A DNA stretch of 55,771 bases from Candidatus Calditenuaceae archaeon (GTDB taxonomy: Archaea; Thermoproteota; Nitrososphaeria_A; Caldarchaeales; Calditenuaceae), in assembly GCA_025058225.1 (NCBI GenBank), contig JANXEE010000030.1, positions 1-55,771 on the forward strand, in the 5' to 3' direction. Below the pieces are notes generated by a model. It saw only the letters and a list, made by a program, of their open reading frames with translations, was not told where the DNA came from and made no database searches. The translations under genes were made by a program, and so were the position numbers. This document shows, in pieces, positions 24,445 through 33,772 of this stretch (its first letter is position 1; each line of letters starts with the position of its first letter).

Positions 24445-25665
24445 TCACTCACTCGATCGACCCTCCGCCCTACCGAACCTTAACGCTGGAGAGACGCACC
24501 ACGCCAGAACCCCTCCGACGACCGCGATCACACCGACGACGTAGTAGGCGGGGATGAAACTGCCCGTCACGTCCCTTATCCACCCGATTATCCACGGTGA
24601 GAGGCCGCCCATCTGTCCGATGAAGTTGTTCAAACCGTAGGCCGTCCCTAGGACAGGTGCCGGCACCATCACGGCTATGATCGCGTACATCGGTGACCAC
24701 AGCCCCCATTGCCAGAAGCCCGCGCCTAAGATGAGTAGCATGAGCACCCACACCGGTGCTTTCACGCTCAGCGCGTATCCGAAGAGCGACCAGAAGAGAC
24801 CGTGAAGAACGATGGCCGCTCCAAGCCACGACTTCCTTCCGAAACCTCTGCGCGCCAGCGAGTCTGAGACGATGCCGCTGAACATGAGGCCTATGGGGCT
24901 GGCGAACCCGAAGAGCGACGAAAACACGGACGCCCATCCGGTCTCAAGGCCCTCCTCCCTTAACACCGTGGGAAGCCACAGGACCGCCCAGAGGGAGAAG
25001 ATCGAGCAGAAGGCAGCACCGTTCAGCAGCCACAGGTCCCTGCTCCTGAAGACCGCCCTGATCGACGCTCCGGATATCTTGGGTAGGGAAGCTGACCTCG
25101 GAGGCTCGGTGACAAGCCTCGATAACAGGGCGCTCGCGGCGAGCGGCGGCAGGGCCACCAGCATCAGGGTCGTTCGCCATCCGAAGGAGTTGATCAGGAC
25201 ACCGCCTAACAGTATGCCGAGCCCCATGCCTATTCCGAGACCGGAGAAGGAGATTCCCTGGCCAAGTCCCATCTTCTCCCTCGGCGTGTAAGCCGCGACC
25301 ACGGGCCGGTCGTTCCCGAAGTAGGTCCCCATGGCCAGTCCCTTGAAGAACCTCGAAGCGGCCAGCAGCTGAAACGAGGGCGAGAGCGCGGTCGCGAAGG
25401 TCGCTGCCCCCCACAGTATCGGGCCTAGAACGAGAACCCTTTTCCTGCCGTATCGATCGCCTATTAGTCCTGCAGGGAGCTGCATCGTGAAGTACCCTAT
25501 CAACAGTACGGTCATGAGCCCCAGACCGGCGACCTCATACGAAGTCCCAAATTCCCTCATGATGTCCGGAATGCCGGGAGCCACTATGATCCTGCAGACG
25601 TAGTTCGTAATCCATCCGATGAGCATCACCAGCCAAAGGACCACGTAGTACGGCAACACAGGCAC
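24445..25665 (-). CDS. Major facilitator superfamily transporter
   Basis: 406 aa, GTG start. It is hydrophobic throughout, with about 12 membrane helices in two halves. The MFS loop 2-3 motif is present as [11 protein letters not shown] (residues ~67-77), with a related charged loop in the second half ([12 protein letters not shown]). Overall it resembles the organic-anion or sugar-phosphate MFS branches, but the substrate cannot be assigned. It is transcribed divergently from cbf5 and has no metabolic partner gene next to it. Confidence 0.88.
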   Translation of the reverse strand: MPVLPYYVVLWLVMLIGWITNYVCRIIVAPGIPDIMREFGTSYEVAGLGLMTVLLIGYFTMQLPAGLIGDRYGRKRVLVLGPILWGAATFATALSPSFQLLAASRFFKGLAMGTYFGNDRPVVAAYTPREKMGLGQGISFSGLGIGMGLGILLGGVLINSFGWRTTLMLVALPPLAASALLSRLVTEPPRSASLPKISGASIRAVFRSRDLWLLNGAAFCSIFSLWAVLWLPTVLREEGLETGWASVFSSLFGFASPIGLMFSGIVSDSLARRGFGRKSWLGAAIVLHGLFWSLFGYALSVKAPVWVLMLLILGAGFWQWGLWSPMYAIIAVMVPAPVLGTAYGLNNFIGQMGGLSPWIIGWIRDVTGSFIPAYYVVGVIAVVGGVLAWCVSPALRFGRAEGRSSE

Positions 25666-25832
25666 AACCTCAGCGAGTCGAGGCTCTATTGACCTTTGCT
25701 CTTTGCCTCAGAACCTCCAGCGGGTCGCGTTCCTCCAGAGGCCGTCACGACCACCCGGCCCCTGTCTGGTCTCACGCCTCGCCGATCACAATAAGCATAT
25801 CACGCCGAGGGAACACGCCAGCTCGAGGTGAA

Positions 25833-26868
25833 GTGAACGTCCTGAGGTACGGAGACCCTTTCAGGCCGCAGGCGAGGGAGATGGTGACGCTGACCGAGGC
25901 CGAGACGGATCCGCGCTACGGGAAGCCGCCGGAACTCAGAACGCTGGAGGAGAGGCTTGAGTTCGGGTACGTGGCGATCGACAAACACGCAGGCCCGACC
26001 AGTCACGACATCGTCAACTCTGTCAGGAGGGTCCTGGGAGTTGAGAGGGCTGGACACGGTGGGACCCTGGAGGCCGGAGGGAGGCCGGGGAGATCCCGCC
26101 GTGACGGGCGTGCTGCCGGTGATGCTGGGGAGGGCCACGAGGCTCACTCAGGCGATTGCCGGTCAACCTAAGGAGTACGTCTGCCTGATGAGACTTCATG
26201 ACGAGGTCCGGCACGAGGAGTTGTTCGACGCGCTGAGGGAGTTCGTTGGGGAGATCTACCAGACCCCACCGATAAGGTCCAGGGTCGCGAGGAGGCCCAG
26301 GATCAGGGTCGTCTACGAGCTGGAGGTCCTCGAGCTGGAGGGGAGGGACGTGCTCTTCAGGGCCCTCGTCAGCGGCGGCACCTACCTGAGGAAGCTCTGC
26401 CACGACCTCGGTCTGCTGCTCGGCGTTGGAGCCCACATGGTGGAGCTCAGGAGGACACGGAGCGGCCCGGTAACGGAGGACAGGACCGTCAGCCTTCTGG
26501 AACTCTTCGCGGCGGTGAAGGCCCACAGGGAGGGCGATACCCGCTGGCTCGAGGGGTTCGTGAGAAACCCGGAAGAGTTGGTGGCCTACCTCCCCAGGGT
26601 AGAGGTCCTGGACACGGCGGTCGACGCGGTCTGCCACGGAGCACCTCTCGCGGTCGCAGGGATAGCCAGGCTGAGTCGTCAGATAGAGCCGGGGGACCTT
26701 GTGGCAGTTCACACACTGAAGGGCGAGCTGATAGCGCTCGGTAGGGCTGAGAAGTCGGCGCTCGACGTCGAGGAGGGTGGCGTCTTCGTCAGGACTGACG
26801 TTGTACTGATGGATCGCGGCACCTATCCTTCTTATTGGAAGGGGAAGTGGAGGTCCCAAGCGACTTGA
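25833..26868 (+). CDS. cbf5: tRNA/rRNA pseudouridine synthase Cbf5, gene interrupted by a 22-nt intron
   Basis: Read straight through, the gene changes frame within the catalytic motif. Removing 26071-26092 gives one 337-aa protein (25833-26070 joined to 26093-26868). The N-terminus has Y-G-K-P-P-E-L-R; the catalytic loop becomes G-H-G-G-T-L-D-P-A-V-T-G with Asp80 restored. Downstream come [23 protein letters not shown] and a C-terminal PUA domain (~255-335). Cbf5 is the catalytic subunit of H/ACA RNPs with Nop10, Gar1 and L7Ae (L7Ae is at 48922). GTG 25833 was chosen as start; a TATA-like ATAAGCATAT is at 25791-25800. Confidence 0.9.
26071..26092 (+). other. 22-nt archaeal pre-mRNA intron with bulge-helix-bulge fold
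   Basis: Outer helix: 26055-26064 pairs with 26094-26103 (10 bp, one G-U). Central helix: 26065-26068 pairs with 26087-26090 (4 bp, one G-U). Three-nt bulges are GGA 26069-26071 and AGA 26091-26093. Inner helix: 26072-26075 pairs with 26083-26086, closing a 7-nt loop. Cutting after the second base of each bulge removes exactly 22 nt and rebuilds the Asp codon G|AT across the junction. This is the canonical substrate of the archaeal tRNA splicing endonuclease; cbf5 introns are known in Crenarchaeota. Confidence 0.88.
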
Positions 26869-27530
26869 TCGACCTCGGCGGGAAGCGGTGCGTCGTGGCG
26901 GTCTTCGAAGGGACAGACGGCTCCGGGAAGACCTCGCTCCTCAGGCTCACAGCTCGCGTTCTGCGCTCGAGGAGGAAGAAGGTCGTGACCTACAAGACGC
27001 CCAGCAGGACCGAGACCGGGACGTTCGCCATCAGCTACGGCAATCGGAGGACGGTATCGCCGCTGACCAGGATGCTCCTGTTCTTGGCGAATACCGTTGA
27101 GGACTCTAGGGTGATGATGAGGGCCGTCGGGAGAGCGAGAGCTGACTATCTCCTCATCGACAGGTACTACCTCTGCTCCGTTGTCTTCGGGCTTGCGTAC
27201 CTCCGATACAGCGGCGTAATCGTCGAGACGAAAGCCTCGGACCTCATGAGGTTGGTGGAGGAGCTGGGGAAGGGTGTGCTCGTGACACCCGACGTCTACG
27301 TGATCGTCGACGTTGAAGAGCGTGAGAGGTTGAGGAGGCTCGCGAGGGGAACGAAGGGGTTCCTCGAGGAAGTCACGGAGTTCCAAGAGCTCGTCAGGGA
27401 AGGGTACAGGGAGTTCGCCGCCAACTCAAGAGCTGAAGTGATCTGGGTCGACAACGCACCCAACTCGCTGACGTCTAACGTCGAGAGGGTCGCTGAGCTC
27501 CTGCTTCAGCTACCTCCGTCATCGGGCTAG
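26847..27530 (+). CDS. Thymidylate kinase-like P-loop NMP kinase
   Basis: 227 aa from GTG 26847, overlapping the cbf5 end by 22 nt; TTG 26835 is also possible. The Walker A motif F-E-G-T-D-G-S-G-K-T-S (residue ~20) is the thymidylate-kinase form, followed by D-R-Y-Y-L-C-S near 100 (the D-R-Y/H/W motif) and V-Y-V-I-V-D-V for the core strand. The family phosphorylates dTMP; a related deoxynucleoside or other NMP kinase cannot be excluded. Coupling to cbf5 suggests co-expression. Confidence 0.8.
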   Translation: MEVPSDLIDLGGKRCVVAVFEGTDGSGKTSLLRLTARVLRSRRKKVVTYKTPSRTETGTFAISYGNRRTVSPLTRMLLFLANTVEDSRVMMRAVGRARADYLLIDRYYLCSVVFGLAYLRYSGVIVETKASDLMRLVEELGKGVLVTPDVYVIVDVEERERLRRLARGTKGFLEEVTEFQELVREGYREFAANSRAEVIWVDNAPNSLTSNVERVAELLLQLPPSSG

Positions 27531-27754
27531 CGTCGATGAGGGGATTCGAACTGCATTTGCACCTTCCCATCGCAGTACCCCTGTGGCACATCAGCTCACA
27601 GACTGACCCAACTGGTCTCATGGACCATCCCCGAAGAAGGACGAGTTGACACGTTCAGTCGATGGTGGAGGCCCTCCACTACCCGCGGACACGCCCAGGG
27701 AGCGGGCTGGTGGTTGCTTCTCCTCAACAGTTTCACGATCCACGTCTCCGAAAC
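27531..27754. other. Intergenic region before tRNA-Thr
   Basis: 224 bp downstream of the thymidylate-kinase-like gene and beyond the 3' end of the minus-strand tRNA. No ORF or clear RNA fold was found. A T-arm-like GATTCGAACT at 27542-27551 has no tRNA around it. Confidence 0.5.
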
Positions 27755-27826
27755 AGCCCCGGGAGGGATTCGAACCCTCGACCACCGGCTTACAAGGCCG
27801 GCGCTCTACCGCTGAGCTACCGGGGC
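27755..27826 (-). tRNA. tRNA-Thr (anticodon UGU)
   Basis: 72 nt, full cloverleaf: acceptor GCCCCGG/CCGGGGC, D stem GCTC/GAGC, anticodon stem CCGGC/GCCGG with loop CTTGTAA (U33, anticodon TGT), variable TGGTC, T stem GAGGG/CCCTC with loop TTCGAAT. The discriminator is U. It has no intron and CCA is not encoded. Confidence 0.96.
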
Positions 27827-27908
27827 CCCACGCTAGCGCGTCTGAGCCCTATTTCTACGTCGCCACGTGGAAAGGCGTAAATGCTTCGGAACCCGACTCG
27901 GCACGGAG

Positions 27909-28190
27909 TTGCGGCTGAACCTCGCCGAGCTGAAGAGGGCCGTCTGGGAGGTGTTCTTCGGAGCCTTCCTCTTCGCGCTCTACCAGCAGGTGATCCACAC
28001 CAAGGTGAAGTACGAGGACACATTCTACGCCCTCCTGTTCGCGGAGTTCCTTGGGTTCCCCATGACCAGCAACTACTACACCATCAGGCTGCTGCCCTAT
28101 GTCGCGATGGAGCTCGAGAGGTACAGGAAGAAGCTGCTGAGAGAGGTGGACCTGCTGGAGCTGCTCCACGAGGGGCCCGGTGCCCACTAG
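27909..28190 (+). CDS. Small hypothetical protein, amphipathic/hydrophobic
   Basis: 93 aa from TTG 27909, chosen because a TATA-like GTAAATGC at 27874-27881 fits a leaderless start; the frame is open upstream to 27867. The first half is aromatic and hydrophobic (W-E-V-F-F-G-A-F-L-F-A-L-Y), and the second half is a charged helix (E-L-E-R-Y-R-K-K-L-L-R-E). It may sit at the membrane surface. I do not recognise the family. It stands alone between tRNA-Thr and ahcY. Confidence 0.6.
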   Translation: MRLNLAELKRAVWEVFFGAFLFALYQQVIHTKVKYEDTFYALLFAEFLGFPMTSNYYTIRLLPYVAMELERYRKKLLREVDLLELLHEGPGAH

Positions 28191-28206
28191 TCGTCGATTC
28201 ACGAAT

Positions 28207-28216
28207 CGTAAATACG
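28207..28216 (+). promoter_or_regulatory. TATA box for ahcY
   Basis: CGTAAATACG lies 22-31 nt before GTG 28238 with no Shine-Dalgarno, indicating a leaderless mRNA. Confidence 0.5.
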
Positions 28217-28237
28217 CAGCGACGTGTCTGACGTCGC

Positions 28238-29560
28238 GTGGAGAGGACCGATCGCTACTGGGTCAGGGACACAGACCTTGCCTCTGACGGGATGAAGAGG
28301 ATCGCGTGGGCAGAACAGCGGATGCCGGTCGTCGGAGCCATCAGGAGGAGGTTCGAAAGGGAGAGGCCGCTGAAGGGGGTGCGGGTCGCGGCGTGCCTCC
28401 ACGTCACCAAGGAGACTGCTGCGCTGGTTAGGACTTTGGTTTCCGGCGGGGCTGAGGTCTCCCTCTGTGCCTCGAACCCCCTCAGCACTCAGGACGACGT
28501 GGCCGCGGCGTTAGTCGAGGAAGGGGTCTCCGTGTACGCATACAGGGGCATGAGCGAGTCCGAGTACTACGAATGCATAGGTAGGGCCCTCTCGATAAGG
28601 CCGGAGATCACCGTTGACGATGGTGCTGACCTGACCGTCACGGTTCACAAGCTGGCCCACCGCGTCCAGAGCCCCGAGCTGAGTCACGTTCTAACCGGGA
28701 TGGGTGATGTGCAGCTCGCTCCCGAGGACATCAGGGGCGGAACCGAGGAGACGACGACCGGTGTCACGAGGTTAAGGGCGCTGGAGAGGGAAGGGAGACT
28801 CCTCTACCCGATAATCGCGGTCAACGACAGCCCCACCAAGTCGCTCTTCGACAACCCGCTCGGAACTGGTCAGTCCACGATCGACGCCATCATGAGGTCG
28901 ACGGGGGTGCTCCTCGCGGGTAAGAGGTTCGTGGTGTTCGGTTACGGCAGAGTCGGTTCCGGCATAGCGGCCAGGGCTAGGGGTATGGGAGCGGAGGTGA
29001 TCGTCGTCGAGGTGAACCCTGTGAGGGCGCTGATGGCCGCGATGGAAGGGTACAGGGTGATGGGTTCAAAGGACGCCGCGAAGACAGGCGACATCTTCGT
29101 GACGGCCACCGGTAACATCGGCGTGATCAGGAGGGAGCACATGGAGCTGATGAAGGACGGAGCCATTCTCGCCAACGCCGGTCACTACGACGTCGAGGTC
29201 TCGCTCGGAGACCTCAGGTCTCTCGCTGAGAGTGTGGAGGAGATATCCCCCAGCGTGGAGAGGTTCAGGACTAAAGACGGTCGCAACATCTATCTGCTCG
29301 CGAAGGGCAGGCTCGTTAACCTCGTGGCCGCTGAGGGGCACCCCTCAGAGGTGATGGACCTCAGCTTCTCCCTTCAGGCGCTTTCCGTTGAGCTGCTCGC
29401 GAGGGAGAGAGAACGACTTCCGTCGAGGGTGTTGGACGTGCCTCCGGAGGTGGATCGCGCGGTTGCCGAGCTGAAGCTGGATTCGATGGGCATAACGATA
29501 GACGAGATGACGGAGGAGCAACTGAGGTACGTCAACGAGTGGAAGCTCGGCACGTCATGA
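28238..29560 (+). CDS. ahcY: Adenosylhomocysteinase (S-adenosylhomocysteine hydrolase)
   Basis: 440 aa, GTG start. The substrate domain has A-C-L-H-V-T-K-E-T-A, S-N-P-L-S-T-Q-D-D and G-G-T-E-E-T-T-T-G. The NAD domain has G-Y-G-R-V-G-S-G near residue 233 and A-T-G-N-I-G-V-I; the C-terminal part has N-A-G-H-Y-D-V-E and an A-E-G-H-P-S-E-V segment. It splits S-adenosylhomocysteine into adenosine and homocysteine and so keeps methylation running. The shortened C-terminus is typical of archaeal enzymes. Confidence 0.97.
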   Translation: MERTDRYWVRDTDLASDGMKRIAWAEQRMPVVGAIRRRFERERPLKGVRVAACLHVTKETAALVRTLVSGGAEVSLCASNPLSTQDDVAAALVEEGVSVYAYRGMSESEYYECIGRALSIRPEITVDDGADLTVTVHKLAHRVQSPELSHVLTGMGDVQLAPEDIRGGTEETTTGVTRLRALEREGRLLYPIIAVNDSPTKSLFDNPLGTGQSTIDAIMRSTGVLLAGKRFVVFGYGRVGSGIAARARGMGAEVIVVEVNPVRALMAAMEGYRVMGSKDAAKTGDIFVTATGNIGVIRREHMELMKDGAILANAGHYDVEVSLGDLRSLAESVEEISPSVERFRTKDGRNIYLLAKGRLVNLVAAEGHPSEVMDLSFSLQALSVELLARERERLPSRVLDVPPEVDRAVAELKLDSMGITIDEMTEEQLRYVNEWKLGTS

Positions 29561-29575
29561 GTCCAACAGCTCTAC

Positions 29576-30304
29576 TCAGGTCTTCTTCCTCCTCCCGGTT
29601 CTCTTAGCTGCGATGAGTCCGATCTTCTGGCCGGGTGGTGCGGTCCTCTTGACAGGCTCCGGCCTGCTCAGCTTCCCTCCCGAACCGCCTCCGAACGGGT
29701 GCTTGACCGGCTGCATCGCGACGCCCCTGACTCTGGGCCACGTCCCGAGCCTGTGCCTCGCCCGCATCCAGTGGAACTTCTTACCTGCCTTGAGGAAGGG
29801 CTTATCGGGCCTGCCCGATCCTGCGACGACGCCGACGATCGCGAAGCACCTGCTGTCCAGCTCCTTCATCTTCTTCGAGGGCAACCTGACTATCGATCTA
29901 TCGCCTGCGTGCGATACCACTTCAGCGTAAGAGCCAGAACCCCGGACGAGCTTGCCGCCGTCACCGGGCCTGAGCTCAACGCACGAGACCGATTGCCCCT
30001 CCGGAACCGTTCCTATCGGGACGATGTTCCCAGTGGTGGGTTTAGCCCTCAGACCGGCCTCGATGACCTGACCGACGTGAAGGCCCATCACCGCTGGCAC
30101 AAAGAAGGTCTGACCGTTCAACTCTATCTCCGCAACCGGATAACCTCTCCCGGCGTCGTGGTGCAGCTCGACGACCCTGCCCCTGACGACGTCAGCACCG
30201 GTGAAGAGATGGCTCGGATAGCCTAGGGCGAATCTCCTCTGGATGCTGGCCACGTACACCGGCGACCCCAGTCCTATCCGCTGGGCCCTGGTCCGCTTGG
30301 GCAA
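29576..30304 (-). CDS. rpl2: 50S ribosomal protein L2
   Basis: 242 aa, TTG start directly abutting the L23 stop. It has G-R-G-Y-P-V-A-E-I and the C-terminal P-R-V-R-G-V-A-M-Q-P-V-K-H-P-F-G-G-G, the conserved loop (with its histidine) that reaches the peptidyl transferase centre. It is the last gene of the L3-L4-L23-L2 operon. S19, L22 and S3, which usually follow, are absent; ahcY converges 15 nt away. Confidence 0.97.
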   Translation of the reverse strand: MPKRTRAQRIGLGSPVYVASIQRRFALGYPSHLFTGADVVRGRVVELHHDAGRGYPVAEIELNGQTFFVPAVMGLHVGQVIEAGLRAKPTTGNIVPIGTVPEGQSVSCVELRPGDGGKLVRGSGSYAEVVSHAGDRSIVRLPSKKMKELDSRCFAIVGVVAGSGRPDKPFLKAGKKFHWMRARHRLGTWPRVRGVAMQPVKHPFGGGSGGKLSRPEPVKRTAPPGQKIGLIAAKRTGRRKKT

Positions 30305-30565
30305 CTAGATCACCCCCAACCTAGTCGCGATCTCCGACGCCTTGTACTCGGGCTTCAACCTCACGAAGGCCTTCTTCTCGCCGTAGGGCGTGATCAACGT
30401 GTTGACCCTCTCCACCTTGACCCCGTAGAGCCGCTCGACGGCCCTCTTCACGTCGGACTTGCTGGACTCGATTCTGACTATGAACGTCAGCTTGTTCTCC
30501 CTCTCGATGAGGTAGACGGCGTCCTGTGTCGTCACGACGGAGATTATCACGTCGTCAGGGTTCAT
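30305..30565 (-). CDS. rpl23: 50S ribosomal protein L23
   Basis: 86 aa, ATG start. It has the archaeal L23 pattern: N-K-L-T-F-I-V in the first strand, [16 protein letters not shown] and a final K-K-A-F-V-R-L-K-P. It binds 23S rRNA at the exit tunnel and is a docking site for SRP. It overlaps rpl4 by 11 nt. Confidence 0.95.
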   Translation of the reverse strand: MNPDDVIISVVTTQDAVYLIERENKLTFIVRIESSKSDVKRAVERLYGVKVERVNTLITPYGEKKAFVRLKPEYKASEIATRLGVI

Positions 30566-31382
30566 GCCTCCCGAACCTCCTCTCGAGCTCCGAGAGCGCT
30601 GAGACCGTGAAGACCGTCAGCCTGCCCGGATGTCCTCCGGGTGCGAGGTGAAGGACGCTCAGGTCCTTCGCGAGTACCACGGCCGTTCCCGGAACGTTTC
30701 GGGCAGCCCTCATCACCCCAGCGTCCTTGGCGACGACCACCAGCGGCCCTGCCCTTCCCTTGTAGGACCTCCCCCTCCTCTTGCCCTTCCCGGCCCTGAC
30801 CTTCCTCCTCGAGGCCCTCTCGAGCTCCTCGTTCAACCCCAGGTTTAGCATCAGCCTCCTGAAGTCCGCGCTCTTGGTGATCGACTCGAGACTGTCCTCC
30901 ACCACGATCGGTAGGTCCAGTCCTTCGGGAACCCTGTGGCCCCTCCTCCTCACGCTCTCGGTGTCGGCGGAGAACGCGAGCGCAGCGACCGTCGCGGCCC
31001 TCCTCTCCTTCTCGTTCAGCTCCTTTCGCAGGACCTTCTCGGGCACAGGCGGGTGCGTGGGTCTTCCACCGACCGCTGACGGAACCCAGCCTCCTGCCCT
31101 GCTCTTTCCGGTACCAGACGTCATTATCCTAGAGATCCTCGCGATCCCGAGGCCGACGCCGAGCGACCTGGCGGAGTACTTGGCCGCCGACCCCTTCCAC
31201 GATCCCTTGGGTTGGAGCGAGTGGGTCCTGAGATGAACGAAGGCCCTCCTCACCAGATCCTCCCTGCGGTCCGCGAAGAAGAACCAGGGGAGCACGACCT
31301 CACCCGCTTTCTCACCGTTGACCGAGTAAAGGGGCACCTTCCTGACACCCTCCCTCACGAGGGCCCTCTGGACGACCGTCAC
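30555..31382 (-). CDS. rpl4: 50S ribosomal protein L4
   Basis: 275 aa, GTG start overlapping the L3 stop (GTGA). It has the archaeal/eukaryotic L4 features: a basic loop with [13 protein letters not shown], then H-P-P-V, and a [17 protein letters not shown] core. The extended basic loop lines the exit tunnel. Confidence 0.96.
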   Translation of the reverse strand: MTVVQRALVREGVRKVPLYSVNGEKAGEVVLPWFFFADRREDLVRRAFVHLRTHSLQPKGSWKGSAAKYSARSLGVGLGIARISRIMTSGTGKSRAGGWVPSAVGGRPTHPPVPEKVLRKELNEKERRAATVAALAFSADTESVRRRGHRVPEGLDLPIVVEDSLESITKSADFRRLMLNLGLNEELERASRRKVRAGKGKRRGRSYKGRAGPLVVVAKDAGVMRAARNVPGTAVVLAKDLSVLHLAPGGHPGRLTVFTVSALSELERRFGRHEP

Positions 31383-32389
31383 GCTGCGGTCACCTCCAGA
31401 AGCTGGTCTCTGAAGAGGAAGGACGTTAGCTTGGGCGCTCCGAGCCTGTATGAGGGTGGCTTGGCCGGCTCCCTCAGCACGATCGGCCTCTTCGGAGGCC
31501 CCATCACCGACCCCAGCAACACGACGGCCGGCGACCTCAACACGGTGAAGTGCGGGAACCCGCCCCTCGGGGTCAGGTGTGAACCGTCGGGCAGCACAGC
31601 CATTATCCTCTTGTTGTACTCGGTCCTCTCGTGGAAGCCGTACTGGCCTGCCCTGGGCACGAACCTCGTGACGTAGGTGGGTTTCCTGCCGCCTATCGCG
31701 CCGACGGCCCTCCTCGTCTTCCGCTGCTTCCTCGGGAGCACCTTGATGCCGTGCCTTGCGACGACGCCGGTGAAGCCGTGGCCCTTCGTGACGCCCAGCA
31801 CATCGACGAACTGACCAGCCGAGAAGACAGACTCGACGCCTACCTTCTGGCCCATGAGGTCCTTCAGGAACCCATACGACTCCTCCGGTGACCCTGAAAC
31901 TCCCACCTCAAGGACGAAGGGCCTCTTCTGTTCGAGACCGGCCTCCTTCGGGACCGAGGCCACTATTGCCCTCACCTCTGCGGCCCTCGGGAGGGCCCTC
32001 TCGAACTCCGTCACGTCCCCGGCACCCGACCTTATGCCCCTCAGTCGGTCCAGGAAGGGCGGCAGCTCCCTCGCGAAGACCCTCTGCGCCTCCTGAGGCT
32101 CGCCGCTGGAGTCCTGCACGAGGACCTTGGCCCCTATGACGTAGTTCGGCGGTACCACCACGACGGTCGCCTGACATGCAACCTCCGTGCCCTTGGTCAT
32201 GGAACCCGGTACATCGTCGACGTACCTGACCGTCAGCGACCCTGCCTTGTAGCCGATGAACCCCAGGAGCTTCGGTTTGTCAGACCACCTCGGCCAGTAG
32301 CCCACCGTGGGGATCAGACCCTCAGCCCTCCTCCTCGGCGAGTAGGCCAGCGATCCGTGTCTGGGAGCCGACCACTTCCTGTGACCCAT
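31379..32389 (-). CDS. rpl3: 50S ribosomal protein L3
   Basis: 336 aa, ATG start. The N-terminus M-G-H-R-K-W-S-A-P-R-H-G-S-L is typical of archaeal/eukaryotic L3. V-T-K-G-H-G-F-T-G-V near the middle and H-L-T-P-R-G-G-F-P-H-F are the peptidyl-transferase-facing extension. It is the first gene of a four-gene ribosomal operon, L3-L4-L23-L2. Confidence 0.97.
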   Translation of the reverse strand: MGHRKWSAPRHGSLAYSPRRRAEGLIPTVGYWPRWSDKPKLLGFIGYKAGSLTVRYVDDVPGSMTKGTEVACQATVVVVPPNYVIGAKVLVQDSSGEPQEAQRVFARELPPFLDRLRGIRSGAGDVTEFERALPRAAEVRAIVASVPKEAGLEQKRPFVLEVGVSGSPEESYGFLKDLMGQKVGVESVFSAGQFVDVLGVTKGHGFTGVVARHGIKVLPRKQRKTRRAVGAIGGRKPTYVTRFVPRAGQYGFHERTEYNKRIMAVLPDGSHLTPRGGFPHFTVLRSPAVVLLGSVMGPPKRPIVLREPAKPPSYRLGAPKLTSFLFRDQLLEVTAA

Positions 32390-32529
32390 GCGCCGTTCCC
32401 CGTGAGTTACCCGTCGCCTTTTCTTAAACCCGCTCTTCTGGAGACCTCAGACCGCACGTCGGCGGCTTCCTAGGCGGCTGCACGGTCCTTCAGCCGTTAT
32501 ACGCCGAAACCAATATCCCTTACCTGATT

Positions 32530-33033
32530 GTGAATGTTACGGTGACCCAAGCGGTATCGTTCGAGAGGCTCTACTTCACGGACAGGATGAAGAGGGTGCT
32601 GTTCGTGGAGCTGATCGCCTCGACGTCGGTGGTCGTGGTGCTGATGGCCGCGATTAACCGCTTGTCGTTGGAGGGTGCCGTGCTGGGCGCAGCGATCGTA
32701 ACGGCCCTCGCACTGACTTGGTCCCGGTGGGAGACCAAGAGAAGGACCAGGAGGCTGACGCTGGCGACCGTGGTCAGGACGTTCTTCTCGTACCGACGCG
32801 AGCAAAGGCCGCCGACCCTTCCCCTCGGACCGATCCTCTACCCCTACGTCGCACCGGTGAGGGGCTACCTAGTCGAAGCTGCGACGAAGGAGGGTCTAAT
32901 CAGGTACATGGACCACGAACCCCGATCCGAAGGTGAGAGGCTGCTCCTGCTTCTCGACGGCAGAGGCAGGGTGCTGGCGACCTCAAGGGTCAGCGCCGGC
33001 GTCAGGTTGGACCTCCTTTTGAGACTGAGATAG
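32530..33033 (+). CDS. Hypothetical membrane protein
   Basis: 167 aa, GTG start. Two membrane helices lie at about residues 24-45 and 50-65, followed by a basic stretch (R-R-T-R-R) and a soluble C-terminal domain of ~95 residues. I do not recognise it. The 3' end overlaps hisA by 32 nt in convergent orientation. Base composition matches the neighbours. Confidence 0.6.
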   Translation: MNVTVTQAVSFERLYFTDRMKRVLFVELIASTSVVVVLMAAINRLSLEGAVLGAAIVTALALTWSRWETKRRTRRLTLATVVRTFFSYRREQRPPTLPLGPILYPYVAPVRGYLVEAATKEGLIRYMDHEPRSEGERLLLLLDGRGRVLATSRVSAGVRLDLLLRLR

Positions 33034-33751
33034 CACGCCCGGCCGAGATGAGGCTCACCGGGTGTACCAGGTTCTCGTACAGGACCCTTCCCAGGACCAC
33101 CCCCTTCACGCCGACAGAGGAGAGCGCCCTGACGTGCTCGACGGTGGAGACTCCGCCGCTGACGTAGGTCATATTGAGTTGCTCGGGTCCCAGCTTGCTC
33201 AGCGTCTCGAGGTCCGGGCCCGAGAGCGTTCCGTCCCTGAAGACGGAGGTCGCGAGGACGTTCCTGATCGAGAGGTTCGCCACGAACTCGTAACTCTTGA
33301 GCAGCTCCATCCCTGCAGATGAGCTCCACCCCCTTATCAGGACGCGGCCCAGACGGTCGTAGTCGAGGGCGGCAACGAACCTTTCCGGGGAGTGTTCCGC
33401 GATCAGCGCTGCAACGACGTCAGGCTCCGTGAAGACCAGCGTCCCCAGCACCACCCTCTCGGCGCCGATCGAGAGGACCTCTTCAACGGATTTCCTGTCC
33501 CTCATCCCACCTCCGACCTGGACCCTGACGCCCCTGACCTCCTGAATGAGCCTCTTGATCAGCTCGATGTTGTTGCCCCTGTCCATCGCCCTGTCGAGGT
33601 CGACCAGGTGAATGCCGTCGAAGCCGTAGCCCGCCAGCCTCCTAGCCACCTGCAGCGGGTTTGTCGAGTAAACGATCGCGTTGCTGATCTCGCCCCTCAC
33701 CAGCCTCACGACGTGTCCCCCCAGAATGTCGATAGACGCCCAGACCTCCAT
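33002..33751 (-). CDS. hisA: Phosphoribosylformimino-AICAR isomerase (HisA)
   Basis: 249 aa, ATG start. It is a TIM barrel with the first catalytic Asp in A-S-I-D-I-L-G-G (residue 8), then V-D-L-D-R-A, V-G-G-G-M-R-D and the second catalytic Asp in A-A-L-D-Y-D (near 129). The phosphate loops S-G-G-V-S-T and G-V-V-L-G-R-V-L-Y are present. The second half-barrel is less canonical than in most HisA (A-L-D-Y-D-R rather than D-A-R-D), so HisA-like variants are possible, but no other family fits as well. It shares a promoter region with the 33806 gene. Confidence 0.85.
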   Translation of the reverse strand: MEVWASIDILGGHVVRLVRGEISNAIVYSTNPLQVARRLAGYGFDGIHLVDLDRAMDRGNNIELIKRLIQEVRGVRVQVGGGMRDRKSVEEVLSIGAERVVLGTLVFTEPDVVAALIAEHSPERFVAALDYDRLGRVLIRGWSSSAGMELLKSYEFVANLSIRNVLATSVFRDGTLSGPDLETLSKLGPEQLNMTYVSGGVSTVEHVRALSSVGVKGVVLGRVLYENLVHPVSLISAGRAISVSKGGPT

Positions 33752-33772
33752 TCGCCTGCATCTTGAATCTCC

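Noticed and set aside
26041-26110. cbf5 as a pseudogene or simple sequencing frameshift
   Set aside because: A random error would not add exactly 22 nt forming a canonical BHB whose standard cuts restore the catalytic Asp.
27535-27640. Second tRNA near the T-arm-like GATTCGAACT
   Set aside because: No acceptor, D or anticodon stems can be formed around it on either strand.
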